From positions 4,496,645 to 4,560,644 of the forward strand of contig CP022114.1 of NCBI GenBank assembly GCA_002211745.1: a stretch of DNA of 64,000 nt. Direction: 5' to 3'. The notes beneath the pieces were generated by a model. It ran no database searches. It was not told the origin of the DNA and saw only the letters and a list, made by a program, of their open reading frames with translations. Positions 54,907-64,000 of this stretch are shown here, piece after piece. This stretch comes from Kluyvera genomosp. 3 (GTDB taxonomy: Bacteria > Pseudomonadota > Gammaproteobacteria > Enterobacterales > Enterobacteriaceae). Both the position numbers and the translations under genes were made by a program. Positions within the stretch are counted from its first letter, which is position 1. Each line of letters starts with the position of its first letter.

Positions 54907-56262
54907 ATGATGAACAAACACATTCGGATATTAACAGGCATCTCTCTGCCATTACTGTTTGCCAACACGGTTAGCGCAGCAACGCTTGAGCAAGCGGTCA
55001 AAGACAGTTTACTGTGGCATCCGCAGGTGAGCGCGTCGGTCAACAGTCGCTATTCTGCAGACCAGGATTTGCGCGCGGCCAAGGGCGGGTATCTGCCGAC
55101 CCTGGATCTGTCTGCCGGCACCGGTTGGGAACAAACCGACAACTCATCGACTCGCGCGGCGGACGATCATCGCCGTAACCTGCACCGCAGTGAGTCAAGC
55201 ATCAACCTGCGGCAGAACGTGTTTAACGGCTTCGCCACCTCCAGCGAAGTCGCGCGCCAGAAAGCCACCGTTAACTCGCGGGCGTTCTCGGTAATGAACA
55301 CCAGCGAAGTGACGGCACTGGATGCGATCCAGAGCTATCTCGACGTGCTGATGCGGCAAAAGATGGTGAAACTGGCGCAGGATAACCTGAAAAGCCACGA
55401 ACGTATTTTCGATCAGATTCGTTTACGCACCGAGCAGGGCGTAGGCCGTACCGCCGACTATGAGCAGGCGCAGGCCCGTCTCGCGCAGGCGAAAAACAAC
55501 CTGCTGACCGAGCAAACCAACCTCGAGGACGCGCAGGCCAACTACTACAGCGTCGTCGGGAAAGAAGCCACCGGTCTGTCAATGCCGATGACCACAAAGA
55601 TCCCGGCCTCGCAGGCCGAAGCGCGCAAGCTGATGCTGGAAAACAGCCCACTGCTGAAACAGGCGGACTCAGACGTTGAAGCCACCCGTCAGCAGTACGA
55701 AGCGGCGAAATCCCGCTTCTATCCGAGCGTCAATATCGACGTTGGCCGCCGCATGGATAACAACGTTGACGGCACGCGTGGTCACGACCAGGAGTGGCAG
55801 GCCATGGTTCGTATGAACTATAACCTGTTTAACGGCGGCAGCGATCAGGCGCAGTTGTCATCCTATGCTTATAAAATGCAGGAAGCGCAGGACGTGAAGC
55901 GTAACGCCCTTCGCCAGCTGGATGAAGAGCTGCGGCTGTCGTGGAACGCCTGGCAGAACGCTAAACAACAGGTGCCGATCGCCAAAGATTATGCCGATCG
56001 CAGCGCCGTCGTACGTACCGCGTACCAGGAGCAGTTCAGTATCGGTGAACGTAGCCTGCTGGATATGCTGGACAGCGAAAACGAAGTGTTCAACGCCCAG
56101 CGCCGCTACGTTGAGATGCAGTTCACGGAGATGTTCACCACCTACCGTATCAACGCACGCATCGGCGATCTGTTAAAACAGCTGAATATTCAGGCACCGT
56201 CTGCCGCGCAGCCGGTTGAGGTACAGCAAACGGCACACAGTAATTTACCTGACCTGAAGTAA
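54907..56262 (+). CDS. lapE: LapE-type TolC-family outer membrane protein
   Basis: Outer-membrane channel of the adhesin type I secretion system, about 450 residues. Signal peptide ...ILTGISLPLLFANTVSAA. The two TolC repeats are seen as TLEQAVKDSLLWHPQVSASV (first) and the matching second-half helices from PASQAEARKLMLENSPLLKQ, with NLRQNVFNGFATSSEVA and MNYNLFNGGSDQAQLSS as the paired beta-strand segments. The last conserved piece is SLLDMLDSENEVFNAQRRYV. ATG 54907 or 54910 are both possible behind AAAGGA. In Lap systems the retention module lodges in this pore. Confidence 0.93.
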   Translation: MMNKHIRILTGISLPLLFANTVSAATLEQAVKDSLLWHPQVSASVNSRYSADQDLRAAKGGYLPTLDLSAGTGWEQTDNSSTRAADDHRRNLHRSESSINLRQNVFNGFATSSEVARQKATVNSRAFSVMNTSEVTALDAIQSYLDVLMRQKMVKLAQDNLKSHERIFDQIRLRTEQGVGRTADYEQAQARLAQAKNNLLTEQTNLEDAQANYYSVVGKEATGLSMPMTTKIPASQAEARKLMLENSPLLKQADSDVEATRQQYEAAKSRFYPSVNIDVGRRMDNNVDGTRGHDQEWQAMVRMNYNLFNGGSDQAQLSSYAYKMQEAQDVKRNALRQLDEELRLSWNAWQNAKQQVPIAKDYADRSAVVRTAYQEQFSIGERSLLDMLDSENEVFNAQRRYVEMQFTEMFTTYRINARIGDLLKQLNIQAPSAAQPVEVQQTAHSNLPDLK

Positions 56263-56357
56263 CTGATTTTGGACCTACGGTTATCTCATCTCACGATGGA
56301 TAACCCATTATATTCTTTAGCCTTAGCGATTTTTTCGCTGGTATATAAGGTCGGATT

Positions 56358-58537
56358 ATGGCGTCTTATACTGATCCACTTGAGCAAGCAAATACCTCTA
56401 CTGATGACCACATCAGACTCGACCCACGTCAAAACCATGATGACCCTTACTCGATTCGCTAATGATTGTGTGCAAACTGCACAACGTCATCACCAGCCGA
56501 AATGTATTAACCGCCGGTTTACCGCTTGAAGCACACCGACTGACCCTGAGCGCATTTCCGCGAGCCGCTCAGCGCGCGGGTTAAAAGCGCGTGTGCTACA
56601 AAGGCCGCTGGAAAAGATTACCGCCCTCTCGCTGCCGGCCATCGTGCTGCTCAAAAACGATCAGGCCGCGGTGCTGATCGGCTGGGATGATCAACAGCGC
56701 GCCCGCCTGCTGTCCACCGAAACCGAAGGTGGCGAAAAGGTGCTTGCGCGCGAAACGCTGGCGGAGAACTACAGCGGGAAAACGATTTTTATTCAGCCGG
56801 GACATGAGTTCGGCAGCCAACCCACGGCGACCATTCCTCGCACCAAATCCTGGTTTAAAGACACGCTAAAACTGTCTAAATTCCTCTATCTTGATTCGAT
56901 CGTCGCCAGTTTTATCATCAACGTGATCGCCATTGCCACGCCGCTGTTCGTGATGAACGTCTATGACCGCGTGGTGCCAATCAGGCGACCGCCACCCTCT
57001 GGGTGCTGGCTATCGGCATTTCGATCGCCTTTATTTTTGATTTAATACTGAAGGTATTACGCGGCATCTGCCTCGATCTGGCGGGTAAAAAGACCGATCT
57101 TATCGTCTCTGCTGCACTCTTCGAGCGCCTGCTGGGTATGAAGATGAAAGAACGCCCGCAGCGGGTCGGCGGCTTTACGCAACACTTCCAGGAATATCAG
57201 TCTGTCCGTGATTTTCTCTCTTCGCTGACGCTGACGGCACTGATTGACTTCCCGTTTACCTTATTGATTTTACTGGTTATTGGCATTATCGGCGGCCCGC
57301 TGGCCTTTGTGCCCTGCTTTGCTATCCGCTGGCATTGCTCGTCAACTGGATGATTCAGCGTCCATTGCTGGCGCAGGTGCAAAAAACCTATCGCCTTTCC
57401 ACCGAGCGTCAGGCCATGCTGGTTGAGACCGTCACCGGGCTGGACGCGATTAAGGTCAACAACGCGCAAAGCGAGCGCCAGTACCAGTGGGAACAGATTA
57501 TCGGCCAGCTCAGTAAACTTGAGCTGCGCGTCAAATCGCTTTCTTACGTGGCGGTTAACTTCACCGCCTGGATTCAGCAAATCTCAGGCGTGGTGCTTAT
57601 TGTTGCCGGGGTTTACAGCATTATCGCCGGTAATCTCAGCATGGGGGGCTCATCGCCTGCTACCTGCTCAACCGCCGCGCAATGATGCCGATTGGCCAAC
57701 TGTGTAGCCTGATCACTCGCTATCAGCGCGCCAAAATGACCAAAGCGACCATCGACCGCATGATGGATCTGGAGCAAGAGGTCGAAGAAAATGAGGTGCC
57801 GTTGAAGCGCGAGACGCTGACTGGCGCCATCGAATTTCGCGACGTCAGCTTCCACTATCCGCAAAACCAGTACCTGTCACTCAACGGTATTTCATTGAAA
57901 ATTGAGCCGGGTGAGAAGGTCGGGATTATTGGCCGTAGCGGCTCCGGCAAAAGCTCGCTGGCCAAGCTGCTGGTTGGCTTCTACCAACCTGACGGCGGCA
58001 CGATTCTGATTGACGGCATCGACGCTCGTCAGCTCGACGTCAATGACGTCCGCCATAATATCGGCTACGCGCCGCAGGATATTCACCTGTTCAGCGGCAC
58101 GCTGCGCGACAACCTGTTAAGCGGCGCCAGCTACGTGGATGAAGAGACCATGCTGCGCGCCGCCACGCTGGCGGGGTGCATGAATTCGCTCGCCGTCACC
58201 CGTCCGGCTATAACATGCAGGTCGGTGAGCGCGGGATGAATCTTTCCGGCGGCCAGCGACAGGCCGTGGCCCTGGCTCGCGCGCTGCTGCTCGACCCACC
58301 GGTGCTGCTGATGGATGAGCCGACCAGCTCCATGGATAACACCAGCGAAGATCTGATTAAGAAGTCGCTAGCCCCATGGTCAGCAATAAAACGCTGCTGC
58401 TGGTCACCCACCGCGCCTCGTTGCTCACGCTGGTCGACCGACTGATCATCCTCGACAATGGAAAAATCATCGCCGATGGTCCGAAAGAAAGCGTGATGAA
58501 CGCACTGAAGAAAGGACAAATTCATGCGCAACGCTAA
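56358..58537 (+). CDS. lapB: LapB-type type I secretion ATPase/permease
   Basis: ABC exporter of the adhesin secretion system. The start [20 protein letters not shown] begins a degenerate C39 peptidase-like domain (residues about 30-150) lacking the catalytic Cys, as in HlyB-type exporters of large adhesins. Membrane domain from [20 protein letters not shown]; ATPase with Walker [10 protein letters not shown], signature LSGGQRQ and Walker [13 protein letters not shown]. Frames break near 56452, 56983, 57318, 57646, 58180 and 58370; every join restores family sequence. Corrected length about 727 residues. Its 3' end overlaps lapC by 14 bases. Confidence 0.92.
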
Positions 58538-59886
58538 CCGACTTACCCGCCTGATGAAGTGGTTGTTTGGCGACAAAAACGCGTCAACGCTCACTGCTAA
58601 CGAGGTGAATAAGGCGCTCATTGATGATTCCCCACGCGTGGTGCGAATCACCCTGTGGGCCATTCTCGGCTTCTTTATCATCATGATTGCCTGGGCATCA
58701 CTGGCCGATATTGATGAAGTCACGCGTGGTGACGGCAAAGCGATACCCTCCTCGCGCCTGCAAAAAATCCAGAACCTGGAGGGCGGTATTGTCGCCGAGG
58801 TCTTCGTGCACGAAGGTGAAGTGGTCAAAGCCGGCGCGCCGCTGCTGCGTCTGGACGATACCCGTTTTCGCTCTAACGCTGGCGAGTCCGAGGCCGATCG
58901 TCTGGCGCTGGAGGCCCGCATTCAACGTCTGACCGCCCAGTTGGATAATAAAGAAACCCTGACGCTCTCACCCGAAATTCTGAATAAAACGCCAGATATC
59001 GCCAACGGTGAAATGGAACTGTTCGCCAGCGTCAACAAGCGCATTCAGAGCGAACTGTCCGGGCTGAACGAACAGCTGGTGCAGAAGAAACAGGAGCTGC
59101 TGGACTACCAGGCAAAAGGCGCACAGTACCGCCGCAGCCTGGGCCTGTTACAGCAGGAAATCAGCATGTCTGAGCCACTGGTCGCCAAGGGGGCGATTTC
59201 CAAAGTGGAAGTTCTGCGTCTGCGTCGTTCTGAAGTCGAAACCCGCGGACAGCTTGAGTCCGTGACGCTGGCCGTCCCAGAGCCGAAGCGGCGATCAAAG
59301 AGATTGAGAGCAAAATCAACGAGACGCGTGGCCGCTATCGCAGCGAAGCGCTGTCGCAGCTCAATGAAGCCCGTACCGATCTCAGTAAAATCGAGGCTTC
59401 CGGCAAAGCGATTGAAGACCGTGTCAACCGTACGCTGGTGACTTCGCCGGTGCGCGGCATCGTGCAGCAGCTGATGGTCAACACCATCGGCGGCGTTATC
59501 CAGCCGGGGAACGACCTGGTGGAGATCGTGCCGCTGGACGACACGCTGCTGGTCGAAGCGAAAATCCGCCCACAGGACATCGCGTTCTTACGCCCTGGGC
59601 AGGAAGCGATGGTCAAATTCACCGCCTACGACTACACCATCTATGGTGGGCTGAAGGCTAAGCTGGAACAGATAAGCCCGATACGGTCACCGACAAAGAC
59701 GGTAAGAGTTTCTATGTCATCCGTCTGCGCACTGAAAAAAACCACCTGGGCAGCGACGAGAAACCGCTGATTATTATCCCGGGGATGGTGGCGTCGGTGG
59801 ATATCATCACCGGTAAGAAAACCATTCTCTCCTACCTGTTGAAGCCGATTCTGCGCGCGAAAGCAGAAGCGTTCCGCGAACGTTAA
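58524..59886 (+). CDS. lapC: LapC-type HlyD-family membrane fusion protein
   Basis: Periplasmic adaptor linking LapB to LapE. One membrane helix (ITLWAILGFFIIMIAWASLA), then a lipoyl-like half (GDGKAIPSSRLQKIQNLEGG), a long coiled-coil hairpin (about residues 125-300) and the second barrel half with the HlyD signature VRGIVQQLMVNTIGGVIQPG. Frames break near 59283 and 59676 (missing C and G). Corrected length about 454 residues. Start within the end of lapB shows translational coupling; a strong terminator follows. Confidence 0.93.
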
Positions 59887-59890
59887 GCAT

Positions 59891-59924
59891 AAAAAAACCC
59901 GGCGTACTGCTGTACGTCCGGGTT
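59891..59924. terminator. Bidirectional terminator lapC / proP
   Basis: Stem AACCCGGCGTAC / GTACGTCCGGGTT (one bulge), A run on the left and T run on the minus strand, between the converging lapC and proP genes. Confidence 0.85.
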
Positions 59925-59959
59925 ATCGCTCGTTATGTCGTCCGGCAGCGCGGAAGACG

Positions 59960-61457
59960 TTACTCGTTAATCTTCGGATGCTGCATTACCAGCTGCGAGC
60001 GTTTCTCCTGCAGCGCGGCAATTTCCGCATCGATATCTTCAATCTTGTGCTCAATATGGTCGTGATGTTCCTGAAGAATCTCACGCGCTTCCTCAATGTC
60101 CGAGGCCGCAGGCGTCGCGCCTTCAGCGGACGGTTAGCGGTCTCTTTCATCATCACGCCGGTAATCAGGCCAATCACCGCAATCACCATCAGATAGTAAG
60201 CCGGCATCATCAGGTTCTGCGTCGACTCCACCAGCCAGGCCGCCAGCGTAGGCGTCAGACCAGCCACCAGCACCGAGATGTTAAAGGCGCTGGCCAACGC
60301 GCTGTAGCGAATGTGGGTTGGGAACATCGCCGGTAGCGACGACGCCATCACCCGGTGAAGCAGTTCAGGATCACCGCGAGCAGCAGCAGGCCGGAGAAAA
60401 TCAGACCAATGGAGTTACTGTTAATCAGGATAAATGCCGGAATCGAGAACACCAGCAACGCCACGCTACCCACCACGACAAATGGGCGACGGCCAAAGCG
60501 GTCGCTCAGCAGCCCATCACCGGCTGCACAAACAGCATACCGATCATAATGGCGATGATGATCAGCACCCCATGGTCTTCGGAATAGTGCAGGTTATGCG
60601 ACAGGTAGCTCGGCATGTAGGTCAGCAGCATGTAGTAGGTGACGTTGGTCGAGATAACCAGACCGATACAGGCCAGCAGGCTACGCCAGTGCTTGGTCGC
60701 AATTTCTTTAAACGAGACTTTTGGCCCGTCCTGTAAACCCTGACGGTCGCCCTGCTCGAGTTTATCCACGTGCTGCTGGAACGCTGGCGTCTCTTCCAGC
60801 GCATGACGCAGGTAAAGACCGATAATCCCCAGCGGCAGCGCGACGAAGAACGGAATACGCCAGCCCCACTCGAGGAAGTTCGCCTCACCACAGCCGTCGA
60901 GAGCAGAACCACCAGCCCTGCGCCCATCACAAACCCGGCGATAGAACCAAAGTCCAGCCAGCTGCCCATAAAGCCGCGCTTACGGTCCGGCGAGTATTCC
61001 GCTACGAAGATCGACGCTCCGGTATATTCGCCGCCGACCGAGAAGCCCTGCGCCATTTTACACAGCAGCAGCAACACCGGCGCCCAAATACCAATGGACT
61101 CATACGACGGAATAAGGCCGATACAGAATGTACTGAGCGACATAATAATGATGGTGATAGACAGAATCTTCTGTCGACCGTATTTATCCCCTAGCATCCC
61201 GAAGAACAAACCGCCCAACGGACGTATCAGGAAGGGAACAGAGAAGGTCCCAGCGCGGCAATCATCTGCACGCTTGGGTCAGCGTCCGGGAAGAAGACTT
61301 TACCCAGCGCGTAGGCCACAAATCCATAGACCCCAAAATCGAACCACTCCATCGCGTTGCCCAACGAGGCTGCGGTGATTGCTTTGCGTAGTTTGGCATC
61401 GTCGATAATGGTGACGTCACGTAGCGTGATCGGTTTTACTTTTTTCCTTCTAAGCAT
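59960..61457 (-). CDS. proP: Osmosensory proline/glycine-betaine symporter ProP
   Basis: MFS proton symporter taking up proline, betaine and ectoine under osmotic stress. The start MLRRKKVKPITLRDVTIIDD and the MFS motifs GGLFFGMLGDKYGRQKIL and YSPDRKRGFMGSWLDFGSIA are those of E. coli. The C-terminal coiled coil (IEHKIEDIDAEIAALQ...HPKINE) that tunes the osmotic set point is present. Frames break near 61227, 60890, 60510, 60352 and 60122; corrected length about 500 residues, as in E. coli. Confidence 0.95.
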
Positions 61458-62141
61458 GGTTTTCCTCGTTCAATTTCGCCTTGAACGCACACCCAGTGGG
61501 GCAAACGGCAAGGCGTTTGCGAAGGTGCGTAAAGGGAACCGTGGCAAGTCTGGTTCCGTTTATCCAAGCGTAGCAGGTTTGCATGTCGGCGTTGGAGTAT
61601 GTTCTCCGACAATCAAACCTGTTGGGCCTGATGGCGAGTCTGTCAGTTAATAAGGTGCCTCTCGAAAAATATCCCGCAGAGAGGCAATCCTATTTACCCT
61701 AACAGCGATTAATATTGTGATCAACTTAACAAAAGAGTGACACTCGCCACAGCGCCGAAATATTTCGCTCACTTTCCCCTATCGAATGCCGCTTCACCAG
61801 TGGAAAAACCTGGCAAATGACCTCCTTTCCCCCTCATTTAAGAAAAAAAATATTTCAGAATTTTTCACAAAGAATTCACAGCTCAATTCAATTTCACCAT
61901 AGCGCATTTCTCATTTATGAAATGTGTGATCCATATAACTAAAACATTGTTTTATTTTCATTGAATCAGCATTCCAGTAAATGCATTATAGCGTCCGAAA
62001 CAGCTTTAAACATGCCAGAAAATTTCTTCTTAACCGGAGTGCGCTGGCATGAAAACACCAGATGATAGCAACATAAATAACTGAAATTATTATACTTAAT
62101 CTCTTCTTCCGTCAGAGGACGGTACGAGGCGAGGATGCCAG
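61458..62141. other. Divergent region between proP and kdgT
   Basis: 684 bases without a gene. The proP side (61458-61650) is GC-balanced leader; 61700-62040 is AT-rich and contains the KdgR-like operator. A TGTGA CRP half-site lies at 61925-61929. The ATG of kdgT has GAGGCGAGG upstream. Confidence 0.5.
61935..61958 (+). promoter_or_regulatory. KdgR-like operator of kdgT
   Basis: AAAACATTGTTTT at 61941-61953 is near-palindromic and, with flanking TAACT and ATTTTC, fits the enterobacterial KdgR box (AAA-rich, TGAAAC/GTTTCA-like). KdgR represses pectin/ketodeoxygluconate genes including kdgT, which starts about 185 bases downstream. Confidence 0.6.
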
Positions 62142-63138
62142 ATGAAAATTAAAGCAACAATGGAACGAATCCCAGGCGGATGATGCTTATCCGTTACTGT
62201 TAGGCGCGGTATTAAATACCTTCGCACCGAGCACCGGCGAATATTTCGGATCTTTCACCAAAGGCATGATCGGCGGAACGGTGCCTATTCTGGCCGTCTG
62301 GTTCTTCTGCATTGGGGCATCCATTGATTTACGTGCCACCGGGACGGTATTACGTAAATCCGGCACCCTGGTACTGACCAAAATCGCCGTTGCCTGGGTT
62401 GTGGCAATGATTGCGGCCATGTTCATTCCGGATACGGGTATTCAGACCGGTTTCTTCGCCGGACTTTCCGTTCTGGCGATTGTCTCAGCAATGGATATGA
62501 CCAACGGCGGCCTGTATGCCAGCCTGATGAATCAGTATGGTACTAAAGAAGAGTCAGGCGCTTTCGTCCTGATGTCGCTGGAATCCGGCCCGCTGATGAC
62601 GATGGTTATCCTCGGTTCTGCTGGCCTTGCTTCTTTCGAGCCGCACCACTTTATCGGCGCCGTACTGCCGTTCCTGATTGGTTTCACCCTCGGCAACCTG
62701 GACCACGACCTGCGTGCATTCTTCAGCAAAGCGACGCCGGTACTGATTCCGTTCTTCGGCTTTGCGCTGGGTAATACCATCAACCTGAGCGTGATTCTCG
62801 ACACTGGCCTGCTGGGTATCGTACTGGGTGTTGCCGTTATCGTTATCACCGGTATTCCGCTGATTATTGCTGACCGCGTCATCGGTGGCGGTAACGGCAC
62901 CGCAGGTGTCGCCGCCTCCTCCGCAGCGGGCGCTGCCGTGGCAAACCCGGTGATTATTGCGCAGATTAACCCATCGTTCGCCCCGGTCGCCGCCTCCGCG
63001 ACGGCGCTGGTTGCCGCCAGCGTAATTGTCACCGCGATTCTGGTGCCGATTATTACCGCGCTGTATGCGAAACGTTATGGCGCACCAAAACCAGCAGACG
63101 CCGAAACGCAGGTGATACCGGAGTCCGCGCACCACTAA
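62142..63138 (+). CDS. kdgT: 2-keto-3-deoxygluconate permease KdgT
   Basis: Inner-membrane proton symporter for 2-keto-3-deoxygluconate, about 332 residues and about ten helices. The start [13 protein letters not shown] matches E. coli; the frame breaks within the next codons (62181 and 62191, missing G and C) and resumes [20 protein letters not shown]. Signature stretches are [39 protein letters not shown] and [20 protein letters not shown]. In E. coli kdgT is elsewhere on the chromosome, so its place between proP and yjdM differs. Confidence 0.94.
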
Positions 63139-63306
63139 TCGGTTCCCTCTCCCGCGGGGGAGAGGGTGAATTTCCCGCCATTCCTCATCCAGTCCGGGAT
63201 AACACCGACAAATGCAGGGTTTTATTGTATAATCAGGGCTATTTTCGGCGATTTGCCGTTTTTTCAGGCCCTTGCCTTTCGCACTGCACTTTTGAGGAAA
63301 CACTCC

Positions 63307-63640
63307 ATGTCATTACCCACTGCCCACAATGCAACTCCGAATACACCTACGAAGACAACGGCATGTTCATCTGCCCGGAATGCGCACACGAGTGGAACGA
63401 TGCTGAACCCGCACAAGACAGCGACGCGCTGATCGTCAAAGACGCTAACGGCAACCTGCTGGCCGACGGCGACAGCGTCACCGTCGTCAAAGACCTGAAG
63501 GTCAAGGGTAGCTCTTCCATGTTGAAGATCGGCACCAAAGTGAAGAACATCCGCCTGGTCGAAGGCGACCACAACATCGATTGCAAAATCGACGGCTTTG
63601 GCCAATGAAGCTGAAATCTGAGTTTGTGAAAAAGAACTGA
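63307..63640 (+). CDS. yjdM: YjdM (PhnA), zinc-ribbon protein
   Basis: 111-residue protein matching E. coli YjdM/PhnA; despite the old name it is not a proven phosphonate enzyme. The N-terminal zinc ribbon has CPQC and CPEC pairs ([20 protein letters not shown]), followed by an SH3-like barrel ([20 protein letters not shown]) and the tail [11 protein letters not shown]. Frames break near 63317 (C missing, MSLPHCPQC) and near 63603 (C missing, GFGPMKLK). Corrected length equals E. coli. Confidence 0.93.
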
Positions 63641-63656
63641 TTGAACATGTAGCATT

Positions 63657-63682
63657 GCCGGATGGCGCTTCGCTTATCCGGC
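63657..63682. repeat. REP element
   Basis: Single REP palindrome GCCGGATGGCGCTTCGCTTA... between yjdM and yjdN. Confidence 0.8.
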
Positions 63683-63763
63683 ACAATACATCCCCGCCAC
63701 GCTTCGCGCCCTGTACCGACACGCACTACACTTAACTGGCTACTCTTACCTGAGGTAACGATT

Positions 63764-64000
63764 ATGCCGTTAAGTCCCTATCTCGCCTTTTCCGGAAACT
63801 GCGCCGATGCCATTGCCTACTATCAGCAGGCGCTGGGTGCGGAACTGCGCTACAAAATCACCTTCGGCGAAATGCCGCCCTCATCGATGGATGATGAAGG
63901 TGGATGCCCCTCTGGCCTGAAATTCCCCGACAGCGCCATTGCCCACGCCAACGTCCACATCGCAGGCAGCGATATCATGATGAGCGACGGTATCTCCCGG
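63764..64000 (+). CDS. yjdN: YjdN (PhnB), glyoxalase-fold protein (partial)
   Basis: N-terminal 79 residues of a vicinal-oxygen-chelate (glyoxalase/bleomycin resistance fold) protein matching E. coli YjdN: MPLSPYLAFSGNCADAIAYY, then GAELRYKITFGEMP, AIAHANVHIAGSDIMMSD. The function is unknown. GAGGT precedes the ATG. Cut by the right edge of the window. Confidence 0.92.
   Translation, partial: MPLSPYLAFSGNCADAIAYYQQALGAELRYKITFGEMPPSSMDDEGGCPSGLKFPDSAIAHANVHIAGSDIMMSDGISR

Overview
The window is chromosomal DNA from a member of the Enterobacteriaceae. From about 4 to 23.5 kb the genes and their order match the E. coli yjeM-epmA-frdABCD-sugE-ecnB-efp-epmB-yjeI-groEL/ES-yjeH-fxsA-aspA-dcuA-cutA-dsbD-yjdC-tRNA-Phe segment, and proP, yjdM and yjdN reappear at 60-64 kb. 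REP/BIME palindromes of the enteric type lie between genes. The genus (Citrobacter, Enterobacter, Kluyvera or a relative) cannot be fixed from this window. About half of the genes carry one or more single-base deletions, nearly all in short G or C runs. They hit even groEL and frdA, and each neighbouring-frame continuation restores the family sequence. I read these as errors in the supplied sequence and annotate the genes as whole, noting where the frame breaks.

Layout. 0-4 kb: an alpha-galactoside locus (LacI-type regulator, proton-coupled sugar permease, GH36 alpha-galactosidase). 4-23.5 kb: conserved backbone covering anaerobic fumarate respiration (frdABCD, aspA, dcuA), EF-P and its two modifying enzymes, the GroE chaperonin, disulphide-reductant transport (dsbD) and a guanidinium exporter with its guanidine-II riboswitch. 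23.4-35 kb: an accessory block starting at tRNA-Phe, with a SymE-like toxin, an AbiEi/AbiEii toxin-antitoxin pair, a complete type I Wadjet operon (jetABCD), a large unknown membrane protein and a DUF523 protein with no proper start codon. 35.8-40 kb: an RpiR-regulated phospho-glycoside operon (GH4 enzyme, AgaI/NagB-like sugar-phosphate isomerase, PTS EIIC).

40.2-59.9 kb holds the most striking region, a complete Lap-type surface adhesion system. It has a periplasmic protease (LapG) and its c-di-GMP-sensing inhibitor (LapD), a type I secretion system (LapE, LapB, LapC), and two large adhesins. Both adhesins have the N-terminal retention module with a TAAG cleavage motif at residues 103-106, followed by hundreds of residues of pure Asp-Ser repeat. 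The repeats use the same 18-base codon pattern as the staphylococcal Sdr/Clf surface proteins. The two adhesin genes share a near-identical 24-base element about 200 bases upstream. A GT2 glycosyltransferase fused to a large unknown domain stands at the head of the locus and could decorate the Asp-Ser stalks. This combination is the best candidate here for an undescribed system.

60-64 kb: proP (osmoprotectant uptake), kdgT (2-keto-3-deoxygluconate permease) with a KdgR-like operator, yjdM, and the start of yjdN.
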